Source of the DNA: JAODBQ01 sp047602055
GTDB taxonomy: Bacteria > Actinomycetota > Acidimicrobiia > Acidimicrobiales > Ilumatobacteraceae
NCBI GenBank assembly: GCA_047602055.1
Contig: JASGIG010000001.1
Location: 1,488,001-1,552,000, forward strand
Reading direction: 5' to 3'
Length of the DNA stretch: 64,000 bases
Below the pieces are notes generated by a model. It was not told where the DNA came from. It saw only the letters and a list, made by a program, of their open reading frames with translations, and searched no databases. This document shows positions 29,908 through 40,734 of the stretch, piece by piece; positions within the stretch are counted from its first letter, which is position 1; each line of letters begins with the position of its first letter. Position numbers and translations under genes: made by a program.

Positions 29908-30969
29908 ATGAACCGACCGCGACTTGCGCTCGGCGGCGCCCTCGTCGTGTCGCTGATCGCCCTCGCTGCCTGTGGCAGCGACGCGAAGAGCACCACGACC
30001 ACGGCGGCTGCCGCCACCACGGCCGCGTCGACGCCGGCGAGCACGCCCGGCGGCGGGAAGTACTCGTGGGTGATGGTGACCGACCAGGCCGGTCTCGGCG
30101 ACCAGGGCTTCAACGACCTTGCCAAGGCGGGCATCGACCAGGCGGCCAGCGAGATCGGCGGCACCTCACAGGCGATCGAGTCGTCCGAGCAGGCCCAGTA
30201 CGTCCCCAACCTGACCCAGGCGGTCGAGGACGGGGCGTCGATGACCGTCGGGGTCGGCTTCCTGATCACCGACGCGATGGTCGAGGTGGCCACGGCCAAG
30301 CCTGACGCCAAGTTCGTCCTGATCGATGCCACCGCCGCCGACGCCTCCGGCACGCCGCTGACCAACGTCGCCAGCGTCACGTTCAAGGAGAACGAGGGCG
30401 CCTACCTCGCAGGCGTGATCGCCGGGAAGACCACGAAGAAGAACAAGATCGGCTTCGTCGGCGGTCTCGAGATCCCGCCGGTGGTCCGCTTCCTCAAGGG
30501 CTTCGAGGCCGGTGTCAAGTCGGTCAACCCGGCGGCGACGGTCGACGTCGCCTACGTCGGCGGCTTCGACGATCCGGCCAAGACCAAGACGCTCGCCGCT
30601 GGGTACTACGACGCCGGCGCCGACATCGTCTTCGAGGTCGCCGGTGCCGGCGGCCTCGGCGCCTACGAGGAGGCCAAGACCCGGGGCCCCGGCTTCTGGG
30701 TGGTCGGCACCGACACGTGCAAGGACCAGCTGGCTCCGGACAACTTCCTCACCTCGGCGACCAAGGACGTCACCGGTGCCGTGGTGCGCGAGGCCCATGC
30801 CGTCGCCGACGGCACGTTCAAGGGCGGCAGCATCAGCCTCGGCCTGTCCGACGACGCCGTCGGCGTGTGCCAGAAGACGTTCGGGTCGCTCCCGTCCGAC
30901 GTGCAGACGGCGGTGCAGGACGCCGAGAAGCAGGTGTTGAGCGGGGCGGTCACGGTCCCGTCTTCGTGA
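29908..30969 (+). CDS. BMP-family substrate-binding lipoprotein
   Basis: This 353-residue secreted lipoprotein has a signal peptide ending in the lipobox LAAC (Cys22), a Thr/Ala linker, and a BMP-type (PnrA/Med-like) binding domain. WVMVTDQAGLGDQGFNDLA near residue 53, NVASVTFKENEGAYLAG near 153 and GFVGGLEIPPVVRF near 181 match the purine-nucleoside binders of this family. It should deliver substrate to the ATPase and permeases that follow. The stop overlaps the ATPase GTG (GTGA). Family members bind purine nucleosides, but some bind other ligands. Confidence 0.85.
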   Translation: MNRPRLALGGALVVSLIALAACGSDAKSTTTTAAAATTAASTPASTPGGGKYSWVMVTDQAGLGDQGFNDLAKAGIDQAASEIGGTSQAIESSEQAQYVPNLTQAVEDGASMTVGVGFLITDAMVEVATAKPDAKFVLIDATAADASGTPLTNVASVTFKENEGAYLAGVIAGKTTKKNKIGFVGGLEIPPVVRFLKGFEAGVKSVNPAATVDVAYVGGFDDPAKTKTLAAGYYDAGADIVFEVAGAGGLGAYEEAKTRGPGFWVVGTDTCKDQLAPDNFLTSATKDVTGAVVREAHAVADGTFKGGSISLGLSDDAVGVCQKTFGSLPSDVQTAVQDAEKQVLSGAVTVPSS

Positions 30970-32538
30970 GCGAGCCGACCGCGGCGGGTGCCGTGTCGAC
31001 CCTCGACGCGGCACCCGCCGCCGTTCGCCTGCGGGGCATCACCAAGGCCTATGCCGGGGTGCGGGCCAACGACGGCATCGATCTCGACCTGCGCCGGGGT
31101 GCGGTGCACGGGCTGCTCGGCGAGAACGGTGCCGGCAAGTCGACGCTCGTCAAGGTGCTGTTCGGGCTGGTCCGCCCCGACGCCGGCACCATCGAGGTGG
31201 ACGGCGTGCCCCGGCGCTGGCGCAGCCCGCGTGACGCCCTCGGCGCCGGTATCGGCATGGTGCAGCAGCACTTCAGCCTGATCGCCGACTTCACCGTGGC
31301 CGAGAACCTCGTCCTGGGTGACGAGCCGAAGCGTGCCGGCATCCTCGACCGTCGTCGCGCCGAGCGCGAGGTCCAGGCGCTGGCCGACCGCTATGGCTTC
31401 CGGCTCGACGCCCGCCGTCCGGTCGGCGAGCTGTCCGTCGGGGCGCGCCGAGCGCGTCGAGATCCTCAAGGCGCTGTACCGCGGCGCGCAGGTGCTCGTG
31501 CTCGACGAGCCGACAGCGGCGCTCGCTCCGCAGGAGGTCGACGAGCTGGCCGGCGTCGTCGCCGGGCTGCGCAGCGACGGCTGCGCGATCGTGCTGATCA
31601 CCCACAAGCTCGCCGAGATCGTCGAGATGTGCGACGAGGTCACCGTGCTGCGCGACGGCGCCGTCGTCGCCCAGCGCACGATCGGCGACGACGAGCGCTT
31701 CCCGTCGCGCGCGGCGCGGCTGCAGCTCGAAGCCGATCTGGCCGTGGCGATGGTCGGCCGGGCACTGCCGGAACCACCGCGGCGCGCCGGCGAGCCGGGC
31801 GCCGCGGTGCTCGAGCTGCGCGGCCTGTCCGACGGCGTCGCGCTCGGCCCGATCGACCTCGCCGTGCATGCCGGCGAGATCGTCGGCGTCGCCGGCATCG
31901 AGGGCAACGGGCAGACCGAGCTGGTCGAGACGATCGTCGGGGTGCGCCGGCGGCGTGCCGGCCAGGTCGTGCTCGGCGGCACGGACGTCAGCGAGTGGCC
32001 GGTCAGCCGCCGGCTCGACGCCGGGCTCGCCCACATCGCCGAGGATCGGCACACGGGCGCCGTGGCCCTGGACATGTCGCTCGGCGACAACTGCGTGCTC
32101 GGGGCGCAGGACCGGCCGCCGTTCGCTCGCCACCGGATCCGCCTGGTCCGCCGCGAGATCGCCCGGCTGACCCGCTCGATCGTCGAACGCCAGCGGGTGC
32201 GCACGCCGTCGCTCGACGCGACCGTCGCCCAGCTGTCCGGCGGCAACCAGCAGAAGCTCGTGGTCGGCCGGGAGCTGGCACGGTCGCCGCGGCTGCTCGT
32301 CGCCGCCCAGCCGACTCGCGGGCTGGACGTCGGCGCTGCGGCGTTCGTGCTCGAGGAGCTCGTCGCGCTGCGCAACGCCGGCGGGGCGGTGCTGCTCGTC
32401 AGCCTCGACCTGACCGAGGTGATCGAGATGTCCGACCGCGTCGTGGTGATCCGCGGCGGCCGCATCGCCGGCGAGGTCCGCGCCGGCGATGCCGACGTCA
32501 CCCAGCTCGGCGAGTGGATGACAGGGTCCGGTCGGTGA
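30966..32538 (+). CDS. Nucleoside-type ABC transporter ATPase (two nucleotide-binding domains), one frameshift
   Basis: Read across one break, this is an about 523-residue double ATPase of the YufO/RbsA-like type. Domain 1 has Walker A GENGAGKST, a Q-loop VQQHFSLI, a signature LSVGA..ERVEI and Walker B VLVLDEPTAAL. Domain 2 has a degenerate GIEGNGQTE, the signature LSGGNQQK and VAAQPTRGLD, as is normal in this family. The break lies at about 31446-31452 inside the first signature, where one extra base shifts the frame. GTG 30966 overlaps the lipoprotein stop. With the lipoprotein and two permeases it forms a complete importer for purine nucleosides or similar compounds. Confidence 0.82.
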
Positions 32539-32563
32539 CCGTGAACATGCGGGGGCTGCGCCC

Positions 32564-33709
32564 ATGACCGCGACGGAGTCGCCGGTGTCACCGGAGCGGG
32601 ACGCGCCGTCGCTCGACGCTGCCGAGTCGCGGACGTGGCGCCGGGCGTTTGCCGTCGACGGCACCGCTGCTCGCGTCGTGCTGTTCGTGCTCACCGTCCT
32701 CGGCGCGCTGCTGGCCGCGGCGCCACTGATCGCGATCGCCGGCTCCAACCCGATCGACGCCTACGTGGCGCTGTTCCAGGGCAGCCTCGGCAGCTCTCGG
32801 GGCATCGCCGAGACCCTCGTCGCGGCGACCCCGCTGCTGACCGCCGGCCTGGCCGTCGCCCTGTCGTTCCAGGGTGGCCTGTTCAACATCGGTGTCGAGG
32901 GCCAGCTCGTCGTCGGTGGGCTGGTTGCCGGCGCGATCGGCGCCAAGATCGCGCTGCCGGCCGGGATCCACGTGATCGTCGCGATCCTTGCCGCCGCCCT
33001 GGGAGGCGCCGTGTGGGCGCTGATCCCCGCGCTCCTCAAGGCGTATCGCGGGGTTCACGAGGTGATCACCACGATCATGATGAACTACGTCGCGTTCAGC
33101 CTGTCGACGTACCTCGTCAGCCCGGGCGGCCCGCTGGTCAGCGCCACGCAACCGTCGGCGACCGACAAGATCCGCTCGACGGCGCGGCTGGCGCGGATCT
33201 GGGAGCCGACCCGCTTGCACGCCGGCGTGCTCGTCGCCGCCGGCCTGTGCGTCGCCTGCTGGTGGCTGCTGTACCGCACGACGGCCGGCTACCGGATCCG
33301 CGTCGTCGGCGCCAACCCCGGCGCGGCGCGGTTCAACGGCATCGGCACGCGCCGCGTGATCGTCTCGACGATGTGCCTGTCCGGTGCGCTCGCCGGCTGT
33401 GCCGGGGCGATCGAGGTGCTCGGCCTGCACGGGCGGTACTTCGACTCGTTCAGCCCGGGCTACGGCTACGACTCGATCGCCGTCGCCCTGCTCGGGTTGA
33501 TGAACCCGTTCGGCGTCGCCGCGGCGGCGCTGTTCTTCGGGATCCTGCGCGCCGGCTCGGTGCTGCTGCAGGCGCGGGCCAAGGTCTCCAAGGACATGGT
33601 CACGGTGATCTCCGGGCTGGTCGTCGCGTTCGTCGCCGCCCGGGTGGTGGTCGAGCGGCGGCTGCAGCGCCGGGACCGTTCGGACCGACAGGAGCGACGC
33701 GATGCGTGA
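32564..33709 (+). CDS. ABC transporter permease, YufP-like
   Basis: This 381-residue membrane permease is of the branched-chain/nucleoside BPD type. FQGGLFNIGVEGQLVVGGL near residue 100 is the family signature. GVHEVITTIMMNYVA and GYRIRVVGANPGAARFNGIGTRRV follow, the latter likely the coupling region that meets the ATPase. About eight to ten membrane helices are visible. The first 30 residues are polar and Ala/Ser-rich. It shares eight bases with the next permease (ATGCGTGA), with a GGAG site just before. Confidence 0.86.
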   Translation: MTATESPVSPERDAPSLDAAESRTWRRAFAVDGTAARVVLFVLTVLGALLAAAPLIAIAGSNPIDAYVALFQGSLGSSRGIAETLVAATPLLTAGLAVALSFQGGLFNIGVEGQLVVGGLVAGAIGAKIALPAGIHVIVAILAAALGGAVWALIPALLKAYRGVHEVITTIMMNYVAFSLSTYLVSPGGPLVSATQPSATDKIRSTARLARIWEPTRLHAGVLVAAGLCVACWWLLYRTTAGYRIRVVGANPGAARFNGIGTRRVIVSTMCLSGALAGCAGAIEVLGLHGRYFDSFSPGYGYDSIAVALLGLMNPFGVAAAALFFGILRAGSVLLQARAKVSKDMVTVISGLVVAFVAARVVVERRLQRRDRSDRQERRDA

Positions 33710-34625
33710 CATCTTCTCCGTCAACCTGATCGTCTCCGGCATCTACCTGTCGATGCCGCTGATCCTCGCCGCGTTCGGCGGACTGCTGTCCGAGCGCGCC
33801 GGCGTGATCAACCTCGCGCTGGAAGGGCAGATGCTGTTCGGCGCGTTCAGCGCCGTGGCGTTCACGTGGTGGCTCGGCTCGCCCTGGCTCGGGTTGCTGG
33901 CGGCGATGCTCACCGGCGCGCTCGTCGGGGCGATCCACGCCTGGTTCTCGGTCAGCCTGCGCGCCAACCAGATCGTCTCGGCGATGGCCATCAACCTGGT
34001 GGCCAGCGGGCTCACCGCGGCGCTGATCGAGACGGTGTGGGGCAAGCCGGGCGTCAGCCCGTCGGTGCGCAAGTTCAGCACCGTCCACCTCCCACTCGTC
34101 GATCAGATCCCGTTCGTCGGGCGGATCCTGGAGCGGCTGACCGTGCTCGACCTGGCCGGGCTGGCGCTGGCCCCGGTGGTCTGGTTCGTCCTGTTCCGCA
34201 CCGCGTTCGGGCTGCGGTTGCGCAGCTGTGGCGAGAGCCCGGAGGCCGCGGCGTCGGTCGGCGTCCCGGTGATCGCCGTGCGCTACCAGGCGGTGATCAT
34301 CTCCGGACTGCTCGCCGCGGCCGGCGGCGCCTACCTCAGCCTCACCCAGGTCGGCGTGTTCCAGCGCAACATCACCGGCGGCCGCGGCTACCTGGCGCTG
34401 GCGGCGATGATCTTCGGCAAGTGGCGGCCGTTCCCGGTGCTCGGCGCGTGCCTGCTGTTCGGCCTCGCCGACGCGTTCCAGTACCGCGCCCAGGTTGCCG
34501 GCGTGAACCTGCCCCACGACCTCCTGCTCGCGCTCCCGTACCTCGTCGCGCTCCTCGCGCTGGCGACGTTCGTCGGCCGGGCCTCCGCCCCCGCTGCCAT
34601 CGGCAAGCACTTCGTCAAGGACTGA
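33702..34625 (+). CDS. ABC transporter permease, YufQ-like
   Basis: This 307-residue partner permease has the signature SERAGVINLALEGQMLFGAF near residue 30, VSLRANQIVSAMAINLVASGL near 85, and LRLRSCGESPEAAASVGV near 170 for ATPase coupling. It completes the heterodimeric channel with the preceding gene. The start overlaps the previous stop by eight bases. Confidence 0.87.
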   Translation: MRDIFSVNLIVSGIYLSMPLILAAFGGLLSERAGVINLALEGQMLFGAFSAVAFTWWLGSPWLGLLAAMLTGALVGAIHAWFSVSLRANQIVSAMAINLVASGLTAALIETVWGKPGVSPSVRKFSTVHLPLVDQIPFVGRILERLTVLDLAGLALAPVVWFVLFRTAFGLRLRSCGESPEAAASVGVPVIAVRYQAVIISGLLAAAGGAYLSLTQVGVFQRNITGGRGYLALAAMIFGKWRPFPVLGACLLFGLADAFQYRAQVAGVNLPHDLLLALPYLVALLALATFVGRASAPAAIGKHFVKD

Positions 34626-34631
34626 CCACTC

Positions 34632-35582
34632 ATGCGCATCGCCATCCAGACCCCGCCCGAGCACACCTCGTTCACCGAGCTGCGCGACGTGTGGCAGACC
34701 GCGGACGGGCTCGGCTTCCACGCCGCGTTCACGTTCGACCACCTCGTGCCGCTCAACCCCGGCCAGCGGCCGGGCATCGCCGGCGGCGTGCCGGACGGTC
34801 CGCAGTTCGAGGGCTGGATCGCGCTCGCCGCGCTCGCCGCGACGACCACGCGGCTGCAGGTCGGCACGCTCGTCAGCGGCGTCACCTACCGCCATCCGGT
34901 GATGCTGGCGAAGATGGCCGTGACCCTCGACCACGTCACCGGCGGTCGCGCCATCCTCGGGCTCGGCGCCGCGTGGCACGAGGCCGAGCACCACATGTAC
35001 GGCATCCCGTACCCCGGTGTCGGCGAGCGGATGACGATGCTCGACGAGGCGCTCACGGTCTTCGACCGCTTGTGCCGGGAGGACGCCGTCGACTTCGCCG
35101 GGCAGCACGTCGAGCTGCGCGGGGCGGTGTTCGATCCGAAGCCGGTGCGGCCGGGCGGCATCCCGGTGCTCGTCGGCGGCAGCGGGCCGCGGCTCAAGCG
35201 GATCGCGGCGCGGCACGCGTCGATGTTCAACAGCTTCTCGGCGCCGTGGGAGTGGCCGGCGGTCAACGCCGACCTCGACGCCAAGCTGGCCGCCGCCGGC
35301 CGCGCCCCCGGCGACCTGGAGCGCACGGCGTTCGTGTTCTGCGAGCTGTCCGGTTCCCGCGATGCGGAGGACGAGCTGGTTGCGCACTTCCAGCGCACCC
35401 GTGGCGGCACCGACGAGGAGGTCCGCCGTCGCGTCCTGGTCGGCTCGCCCGACGACATGATCGCGGTGCTGCGGTCCTACGCCGATGCCGGCGTGTCGAC
35501 CGTGATCCTCAACCTGCGCCCGCCGTTCGACGTCGCCGGGCTGGAACGCTTCGCCGCAACCGTGCTGCCCGCCGTTGCCTGA
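34632..35582 (+). CDS. LLM-class flavin-dependent oxidoreductase
   Basis: This 316-residue protein has the luciferase-like monooxygenase barrel. AFTFDHLVPLN near residue 32, TRLQVGTLVSGVTYRHPVMLAKMAVTLDHVTGGRAILGLGAAWHEAEH near 75-120 and PVLVGGSGPRLKRIAARHA near 178 are family marks. Members use reduced FMN or F420; this cannot be decided from sequence. In the pyrimidine Rut pathway an LLM enzyme (RutA) opens a heterocycle, so a ring-attack role here is conceivable but unproven. The end overlaps the next gene by eight bases (TTGCCTGA). Confidence 0.85.
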   Translation: MRIAIQTPPEHTSFTELRDVWQTADGLGFHAAFTFDHLVPLNPGQRPGIAGGVPDGPQFEGWIALAALAATTTRLQVGTLVSGVTYRHPVMLAKMAVTLDHVTGGRAILGLGAAWHEAEHHMYGIPYPGVGERMTMLDEALTVFDRLCREDAVDFAGQHVELRGAVFDPKPVRPGGIPVLVGGSGPRLKRIAARHASMFNSFSAPWEWPAVNADLDAKLAAAGRAPGDLERTAFVFCELSGSRDAEDELVAHFQRTRGGTDEEVRRRVLVGSPDDMIAVLRSYADAGVSTVILNLRPPFDVAGLERFAATVLPAVA

Positions 35583-36924
35583 GCAGCCGACCCCCGTCGA
35601 CCTGCTCGTTCGCGGCGGCACGGTCGTCACCGTCGACGCCGACGACCGCGTGCTCGACGGCGACGTCGCCGTGCGCGACGGGCGGATCGTGGCGATCGGC
35701 CCGTCGCTCGCCGTCGAGGCGACGACGGTGCTCGACGCCCGCGACGCCGCGGTGATCCCCGGCCTGGTCAACGCCCACATGCACGAGACGCTCGACCGTG
35801 GCGTGTTCGAGGATCTGCCGTTCACGACCTGGCTGTACGACTTCGCGCTGCCGAAGGACCGGGCCTACGAGCCCTGGCACATGCACGCCGCGGCGCTGCT
35901 CAACCAGGCGGAGATGCTGCTCGGCGGGACGACGGCCTGCATCGACATCTTCCGCCACCCGCACCAGGCAGCCGAGGTCGCGCTGCGATCGGGGATGCGC
36001 ATCACGTTCAGCCCGCAGGTCGTCGACGATCCGGCCGGGCCGGGCGAGAGCCTGGAGACGAACGTCGCGTTCATCGAGGCGTGGCGCGATCGCAGCCCGC
36101 GGATCCGCACCTGGTTCGGGCCGCACGGTCTGTACTCGTGCCTGCCGGCGACGTACGAGCGGATGCGCGAGCTGGCCGGCGTGTACGGCGTCGGCATCCA
36201 CACCCACCTCGCGGAGAGCGCCGACGAGACGACGGTGATCGCCGAGCGCACCGGCGGGCTGACGCCGACGCAGTACCTCGACCGGCTGATCGGCCTCGGC
36301 CCCGACGTGCTCGCCGCGCACTGCGTGGAGCTGACCGAGGGCGACCGCGAGCTGCTGACCGAGCGGCGCGTCGGCATCGCCCACAACCCGACGTCGAACG
36401 CCAAGCTCGGCAACGGCATCGCCCCGGTCGTCGAGCTGCTCGCCGCCGGCGCGTTGGTCGGGCTCGGCACCGACTCGAACATGACGAACAACAACCTCGA
36501 CATGTTCGAGGAGATGCGCATGGCCGCGCTGTGCCAGAAGCAGGCGCACCGCGACCCAGCGGTGCTGCCGAGCGCCGACGTGCTGCGGATGGCGACGATG
36601 GGCTCGGCCGCGGCGCTCGGGCTGGCCGGCGAGATCGGCAGCATCGAGGTCGGCAAGGCCGCCGATCTCGCCGTCGTCGACCTGCGCCGCGCCCATGCCC
36701 GGCCGCTGATCCGCCGCGCCCGGACGAACGTCGTCGAGCACCTCGTGTGGTCGTGCTCGGCGGCCGACGTGCGTCATACGATCGTCGGCGGCGACGTCCT
36801 CGTCGAGGACGGCCGGCTGACCACCCTCGACCTCGACGAGGCGATCGATGCCGCCGACTCGGCGGCCGTACACCTGCTGGAGGCGGCCGGCGTGCTGGAA
36901 GCGAGGTTCGGCGGACATGCCTGA
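35575..36924 (+). CDS. Amidohydrolase, deaminase-type (TRZ/ATZ/MtaD-like)
   Basis: This 449-residue metal-dependent hydrolase is of the chlorohydrolase/guanine-deaminase superfamily. Metal and catalytic motifs are VNAHMHE near residue 64, HTHLAESADE near 208, HCVELTEGDREL near 247 and GLGTDSNMTNNN near 299. Family members deaminate purines, S-adenosylhomocysteine, cytosine or s-triazines. A TTG at 35575 is taken as the start because the overlap with the previous stop matches other junctions here and LLVRGGTVVTVD follows. The stop overlaps the next gene (ATGCCTGA). Confidence 0.83.
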   Translation: MPEQPTPVDLLVRGGTVVTVDADDRVLDGDVAVRDGRIVAIGPSLAVEATTVLDARDAAVIPGLVNAHMHETLDRGVFEDLPFTTWLYDFALPKDRAYEPWHMHAAALLNQAEMLLGGTTACIDIFRHPHQAAEVALRSGMRITFSPQVVDDPAGPGESLETNVAFIEAWRDRSPRIRTWFGPHGLYSCLPATYERMRELAGVYGVGIHTHLAESADETTVIAERTGGLTPTQYLDRLIGLGPDVLAAHCVELTEGDRELLTERRVGIAHNPTSNAKLGNGIAPVVELLAAGALVGLGTDSNMTNNNLDMFEEMRMAALCQKQAHRDPAVLPSADVLRMATMGSAAALGLAGEIGSIEVGKAADLAVVDLRRAHARPLIRRARTNVVEHLVWSCSAADVRHTIVGGDVLVEDGRLTTLDLDEAIDAADSAAVHLLEAAGVLEARFGGHA

Positions 36925-38253
36925 GCTGGTCCTGCGCGGTGGCACCGTCGTGTCGATGGGGGAGCCGGGCACGTTGGTCGGCGACGTGGCCGTCGACGGC
37001 GGGCGGATCGTCGCCGTCGGCGGTGACATCGGCCGCGGTGACGTCGAAGTCGACGTGCGCGGCCAGCTCGTGCTGCCCGGGTTCGTCCAGGCGCACGTGC
37101 ACCTGTGCCAGACGCTGATGCGCGGGCTGGCCGACGACATGGACGTCATCGACTGGCTGCGCGAGCGGGTCTGGCCGCTGGAGCGCTCCCACGACGCGTC
37201 GACGCTCGGCGCGTCGGCGCGTGCTCGGCGTCGCCGAGCTGCTGCTCGGGGGGACGACGACGGCGCTGACGATGGAATCCGTGCGCCACACCGACGCGGC
37301 GTTCGCCGCCGCCCGCGACCTCGGCCTGCGGGCCGTGATCGGCAAGGCGATCATGGACCAGTGGGAGCCGGGCACGGAGATGATCGGCGAGGACACCGAC
37401 GACGCGTGGCGCGACGTCGTGCGCCTCGTCGAGCGCTGGCACGGCACGGCGGATGGCCGCCTGCAGGTGGCGCTGTCGCCGCGCGCGGCCGCGCAACGCG
37501 ACGCCGGAGATGTGGCGGCGCTGCGTTCATCTGGCTGCCGAGGCCGACCTGCGCCTGCACACCCACGTCAACGAGAACGAGGCCCAGGCGGCGCGGTTCG
37601 CGGCGACGCCGGAGGGACGGGACGTGGTCGCCCTGTCGTCGTGGGGCGCCCTCGGCTCGCGGCTGGTGATGGCCCACTGCGTCTGGCTGAACGACCACGA
37701 GCGCCGGCTGGTGCGCGACCACGGGGCGCACGTCTGCCACTGCCCGTCGGCCAACCTCAAGCTGGCGTCGGGCATCGCTCCCGTCCCCGAGTACCTGGAG
37801 GCCGGGATCAACGTCGCGCTCGGCGCCGACGGGGCGGCGTGCAACAACCGGCTCGACGCGCTCACCGAGATGCGCCTTGCCGCGCTGGTGCACAAGCCGC
37901 GGCGCGGGCCGCGGGCGATGCCGGCGCGGCGTGTCCTGGAGATGGCGACGATCGGCGGGGCGCGGGCGCTCGGCCTCGACCGCGAGATCGGCTCGCTGGA
38001 GGTCGGCAAGCGCGCCGACGTCGTCACGGTGCGCCTCGACGCCGTGCACGCCGCGCCGGGCGGCGGCAGCGATCCGGCCGACCGTGTCGTCTACGCCGCG
38101 CAGGCCACCGACGTCGACACGGTGATCGTCGACGGCCGCCCCGTCGTCGTCGGCGGTGTGCTGCAGACCGCCGACGTCGCGTCGATCCGCGCCGACGCCG
38201 AGGTGGCCCGGGGCGTGCTCCTCGATCGCTGCGAGTTCCCCGGCCCCCGCTGA
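36917..38253 (+). CDS. Second deaminase-type amidohydrolase, two frameshifts
   Basis: Across two breaks this reads as an about 445-residue amidohydrolase. HVHLCQTLMRGLADDMDVIDWL near residue 60 is characteristic of the guanine deaminase/TRZ-ATZ branch. After a shift at about 37215 it continues AELLLGGTTTALTMESVRHTD. After another at about 37490-37500 it gives NATPEMWRRC, HTHVNEN, MAHCVWLN, CPSANLKLASG and GADGAACNN. Each break is explained by one extra base in G/C-alternating DNA. The paired, non-identical amidohydrolases suggest two successive deaminations or ring openings. ATG 36917 overlaps the previous stop. Confidence 0.75.
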
Positions 38254-38260
38254 CGGGCGT

Positions 38261-38365
38261 GCGATTCGAGATGTGCGGCGCTGCTGCGCACATCTCGAAT
38301 CGCTGGTGTCGGTGACCTCGTGGCGATGTGAGATGTGCGGCGCCGGTGCGCACATCTCGAATCGC
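38261..38365. repeat. Tandem pair of long palindromes, family E
   Basis: The first copy has perfect 17-base arms (GCGATTCGAGATGTGCG and its complement) at 38261-38277 and 38287-38303. The second, at 38323-38365, repeats the right arm exactly and has three substitutions in the left. They lie between the convergent ends of the plus-strand operon and the hydroxylase genes and may terminate both. Confidence 0.75.
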
Positions 38366-38413
38366 GCAGTGGGCGGCGGACGTCAGGTGGGCCAGCGTCA
38401 CCGCGATTCGAGA

Positions 38414-38483
38414 CGCGGCGAGTGCCGAAGCGCAGCGGAGGCGGCGAGCACGGCAGGCGCAGGGAGCAGCTTGGCTGCGACCG
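38414..38483 (-). repeat. Dispersed 70-base 3'-end repeat, family A, copy 3
   Basis: This copy begins 12 bases after the stop of the molybdenum hydroxylase large-subunit gene and points the same way. With the family E palindromes it fills the 241-base gap; no gene is seen there. Confidence 0.85.
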
Positions 38484-38494
38484 GGGCGCGAACG

Positions 38495-40734
38495 TCAACG
38501 GCTGATGTGCTCGGGGAGGACGGGGGCGTCGCGCAAGGGGCGGCCGGAGGCTTGGCGGATGGCGGCGACGATCGCCGGCGTCGACGACAGCACCGGCGGC
38601 TCGCCGACGCCCTTCAGGCCGTAGGGGCCGACGGCGTCCGGACGCTCGACGAGGGCCACCTCGGTGGCCGGCATGTCGGCGGCGGTGGGCACGAGGTAGT
38701 CGGTGAACGAGGCGTTGCGGACGATGCCGTCGCGGCTGTCGAGGTGCTCCATCACCGCCAGCCCGACGCCCTGGGCGATCCCGCCGTCGATCTGACCGCG
38801 GACCTCGCGCGGGTTGAGGGCCCGCCCGACGTCCTGGGCGGTGGCGACCTGGACGACCTTGACCAGCCCGAGCTCGACGTCGACGTCGACGGTGGCGCGG
38901 TGAGCGACGAACATCCACGAGACGTGCACGCCGCCCTGCCCGTCCGCGTCGCCGGCCTCGGTCGGCGGCGCCAGGAACGTGGCCGTCGCGGTGATCGGCT
39001 CGTCGCCGACGACGAGCGCCAGCGGTAGCAGCTCGCCGCGCACGACGACGCCGGCAGCGTCCAGCTCGACCTCGTGCTCGGGGACCGACCAGCGCTCGGC
39101 GGCGCGGGAGCGCAGCATCGCGGCCGCTCGACGGGCCGCGTCGCGGACCGCCCCGCCGGAGATGAACGTCGCCCGGCTGGCCGACGACGACCCGGCGTAG
39201 CCGTGGTCGGTGTGCGCCGCGGCGACGCGCACCGGGTGGCCGCCGAGCTCGTCCGTGGCGATCTGGGCGAGCACCGACGTCACGCCCTGGCCGACCTCGG
39301 ACGCCGCGCTCGTCACCTCCACGCCGGACGCGTCGACGTGCACCGTCGCCGTCGCGTGCTCGGGCGTGCCCTCGCCGTACATGTGGTTCTTGACCCCGAG
39401 GGCGAAGCCAGTCCCGCGGCGCATGTCGCCCACGCCGGTCGTGTTCCCCGTGCCGCCCGGGCGGGCGTAGGGATCGTCCGGATCGGTGCCGAGGGGTAGC
39501 GGCTCAGGCAGTGCGACGCAGCGCTCGATCAGCTCGGCGAGCGGCGCACTGCCGACGATCGGCTGCCCCGAGGTCGGGAACTCGTCGCCGGGGGTGAGCA
39601 CGTTGCGCCGGCGCAGCTCGACCGGATCGAGGCCGAGGCGCTCGGCGAGCAGGTCCATCGCCGACTCCATCGCGAAGCACGCCTGGACAGCGCCGAAGCC
39701 GCGCATCGCCCCGGACACCGGGTTGTTCGTGTACGTGCTGATCGCCTCGATGTCGACGGCGGGGACCCGGTACGGGCCGGCGGCGAAGTACGCGGCCGAC
39801 CCGGCGATCGGCATCGACGTGCTCGCGTAGGCGCCGCCGTCGAGCACGATCCGCGACCACACGTACTGCAACTGGCCGTCGCGATCGGCGCCGAGGCGGT
39901 GGTGCAGCCGGGCCGGGTGGCGCTTGGGGTGGGCCAGGAACGACTCGCCGCGCCGGTACGTCGTGCGCACCGGGCGGCCGGTCGCCAGCGCGGCGAGCGC
40001 CAGGTGGACCTGCAAGGTGATGTCCTCGCGGCCACCGAACGCGCCGCCGACGCCGGCCATCTCCAGGCGGACCTTGTCGAGCGGCACACCGAGCGCGCTG
40101 GCGATCTGGTGCTGATCGGTGTGCAGGTCCTGCGTCGCCAGGCGCAGTGTCACCCCACCGTCGGCATCGGGGAGTGCCAACGCGCTCTCGACGCCGAGGA
40201 ACGCCTGGTCCTGCCGGCCGGTGTGGAACACGCCTTCGACCTCGACGGGTGCGCCGGTGGCCGGTCCGCCGCGGCGCAGGTGCAGGCGGCGCACGACGTT
40301 GCCGGTCGGGTGGACGAGCGGAGCGTCCGGTTCCAGCGCAGCGCACGCGTCGTCGACCACGGGCAGTGGCTCGTAGGCGATCGCGGCGCCGACGCGCTCG
40401 GCGGCTGCCCAGGCCGCGTCCTGTGACGTGGCGACGACGAACGCCACCGGCTCACCGTGGTAGCGCACGACGCCGTCGGCCAGCACCGGCTGGTCGGCGA
40501 CGATGTGGCCGATGCGCCGCTCGCCCGGCACGTCGTCGATCGTCAGCACGCGCACGACGTCGCCGTCGGCGAGCGCCGCCGAGGGGTCGTTGCAGACGAT
40601 GCGGGCGTGAGCGTGCGGGCTGCGCACGGTGGCGCCGTAGAGGACGCCGTCGGCGGTGACGTCGTTGGCGAACTCGAACGTGCCGTCGATCTTCGAGCGC
40701 ACGTCCGGGCGGCGCACGGAGCGGCCGATCGTGC

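Noticed and set aside
33600..35825. A 741-codon minus-strand frame
   Set aside because: It is antisense to the permease, LLM and amidohydrolase genes, which have clear motifs.
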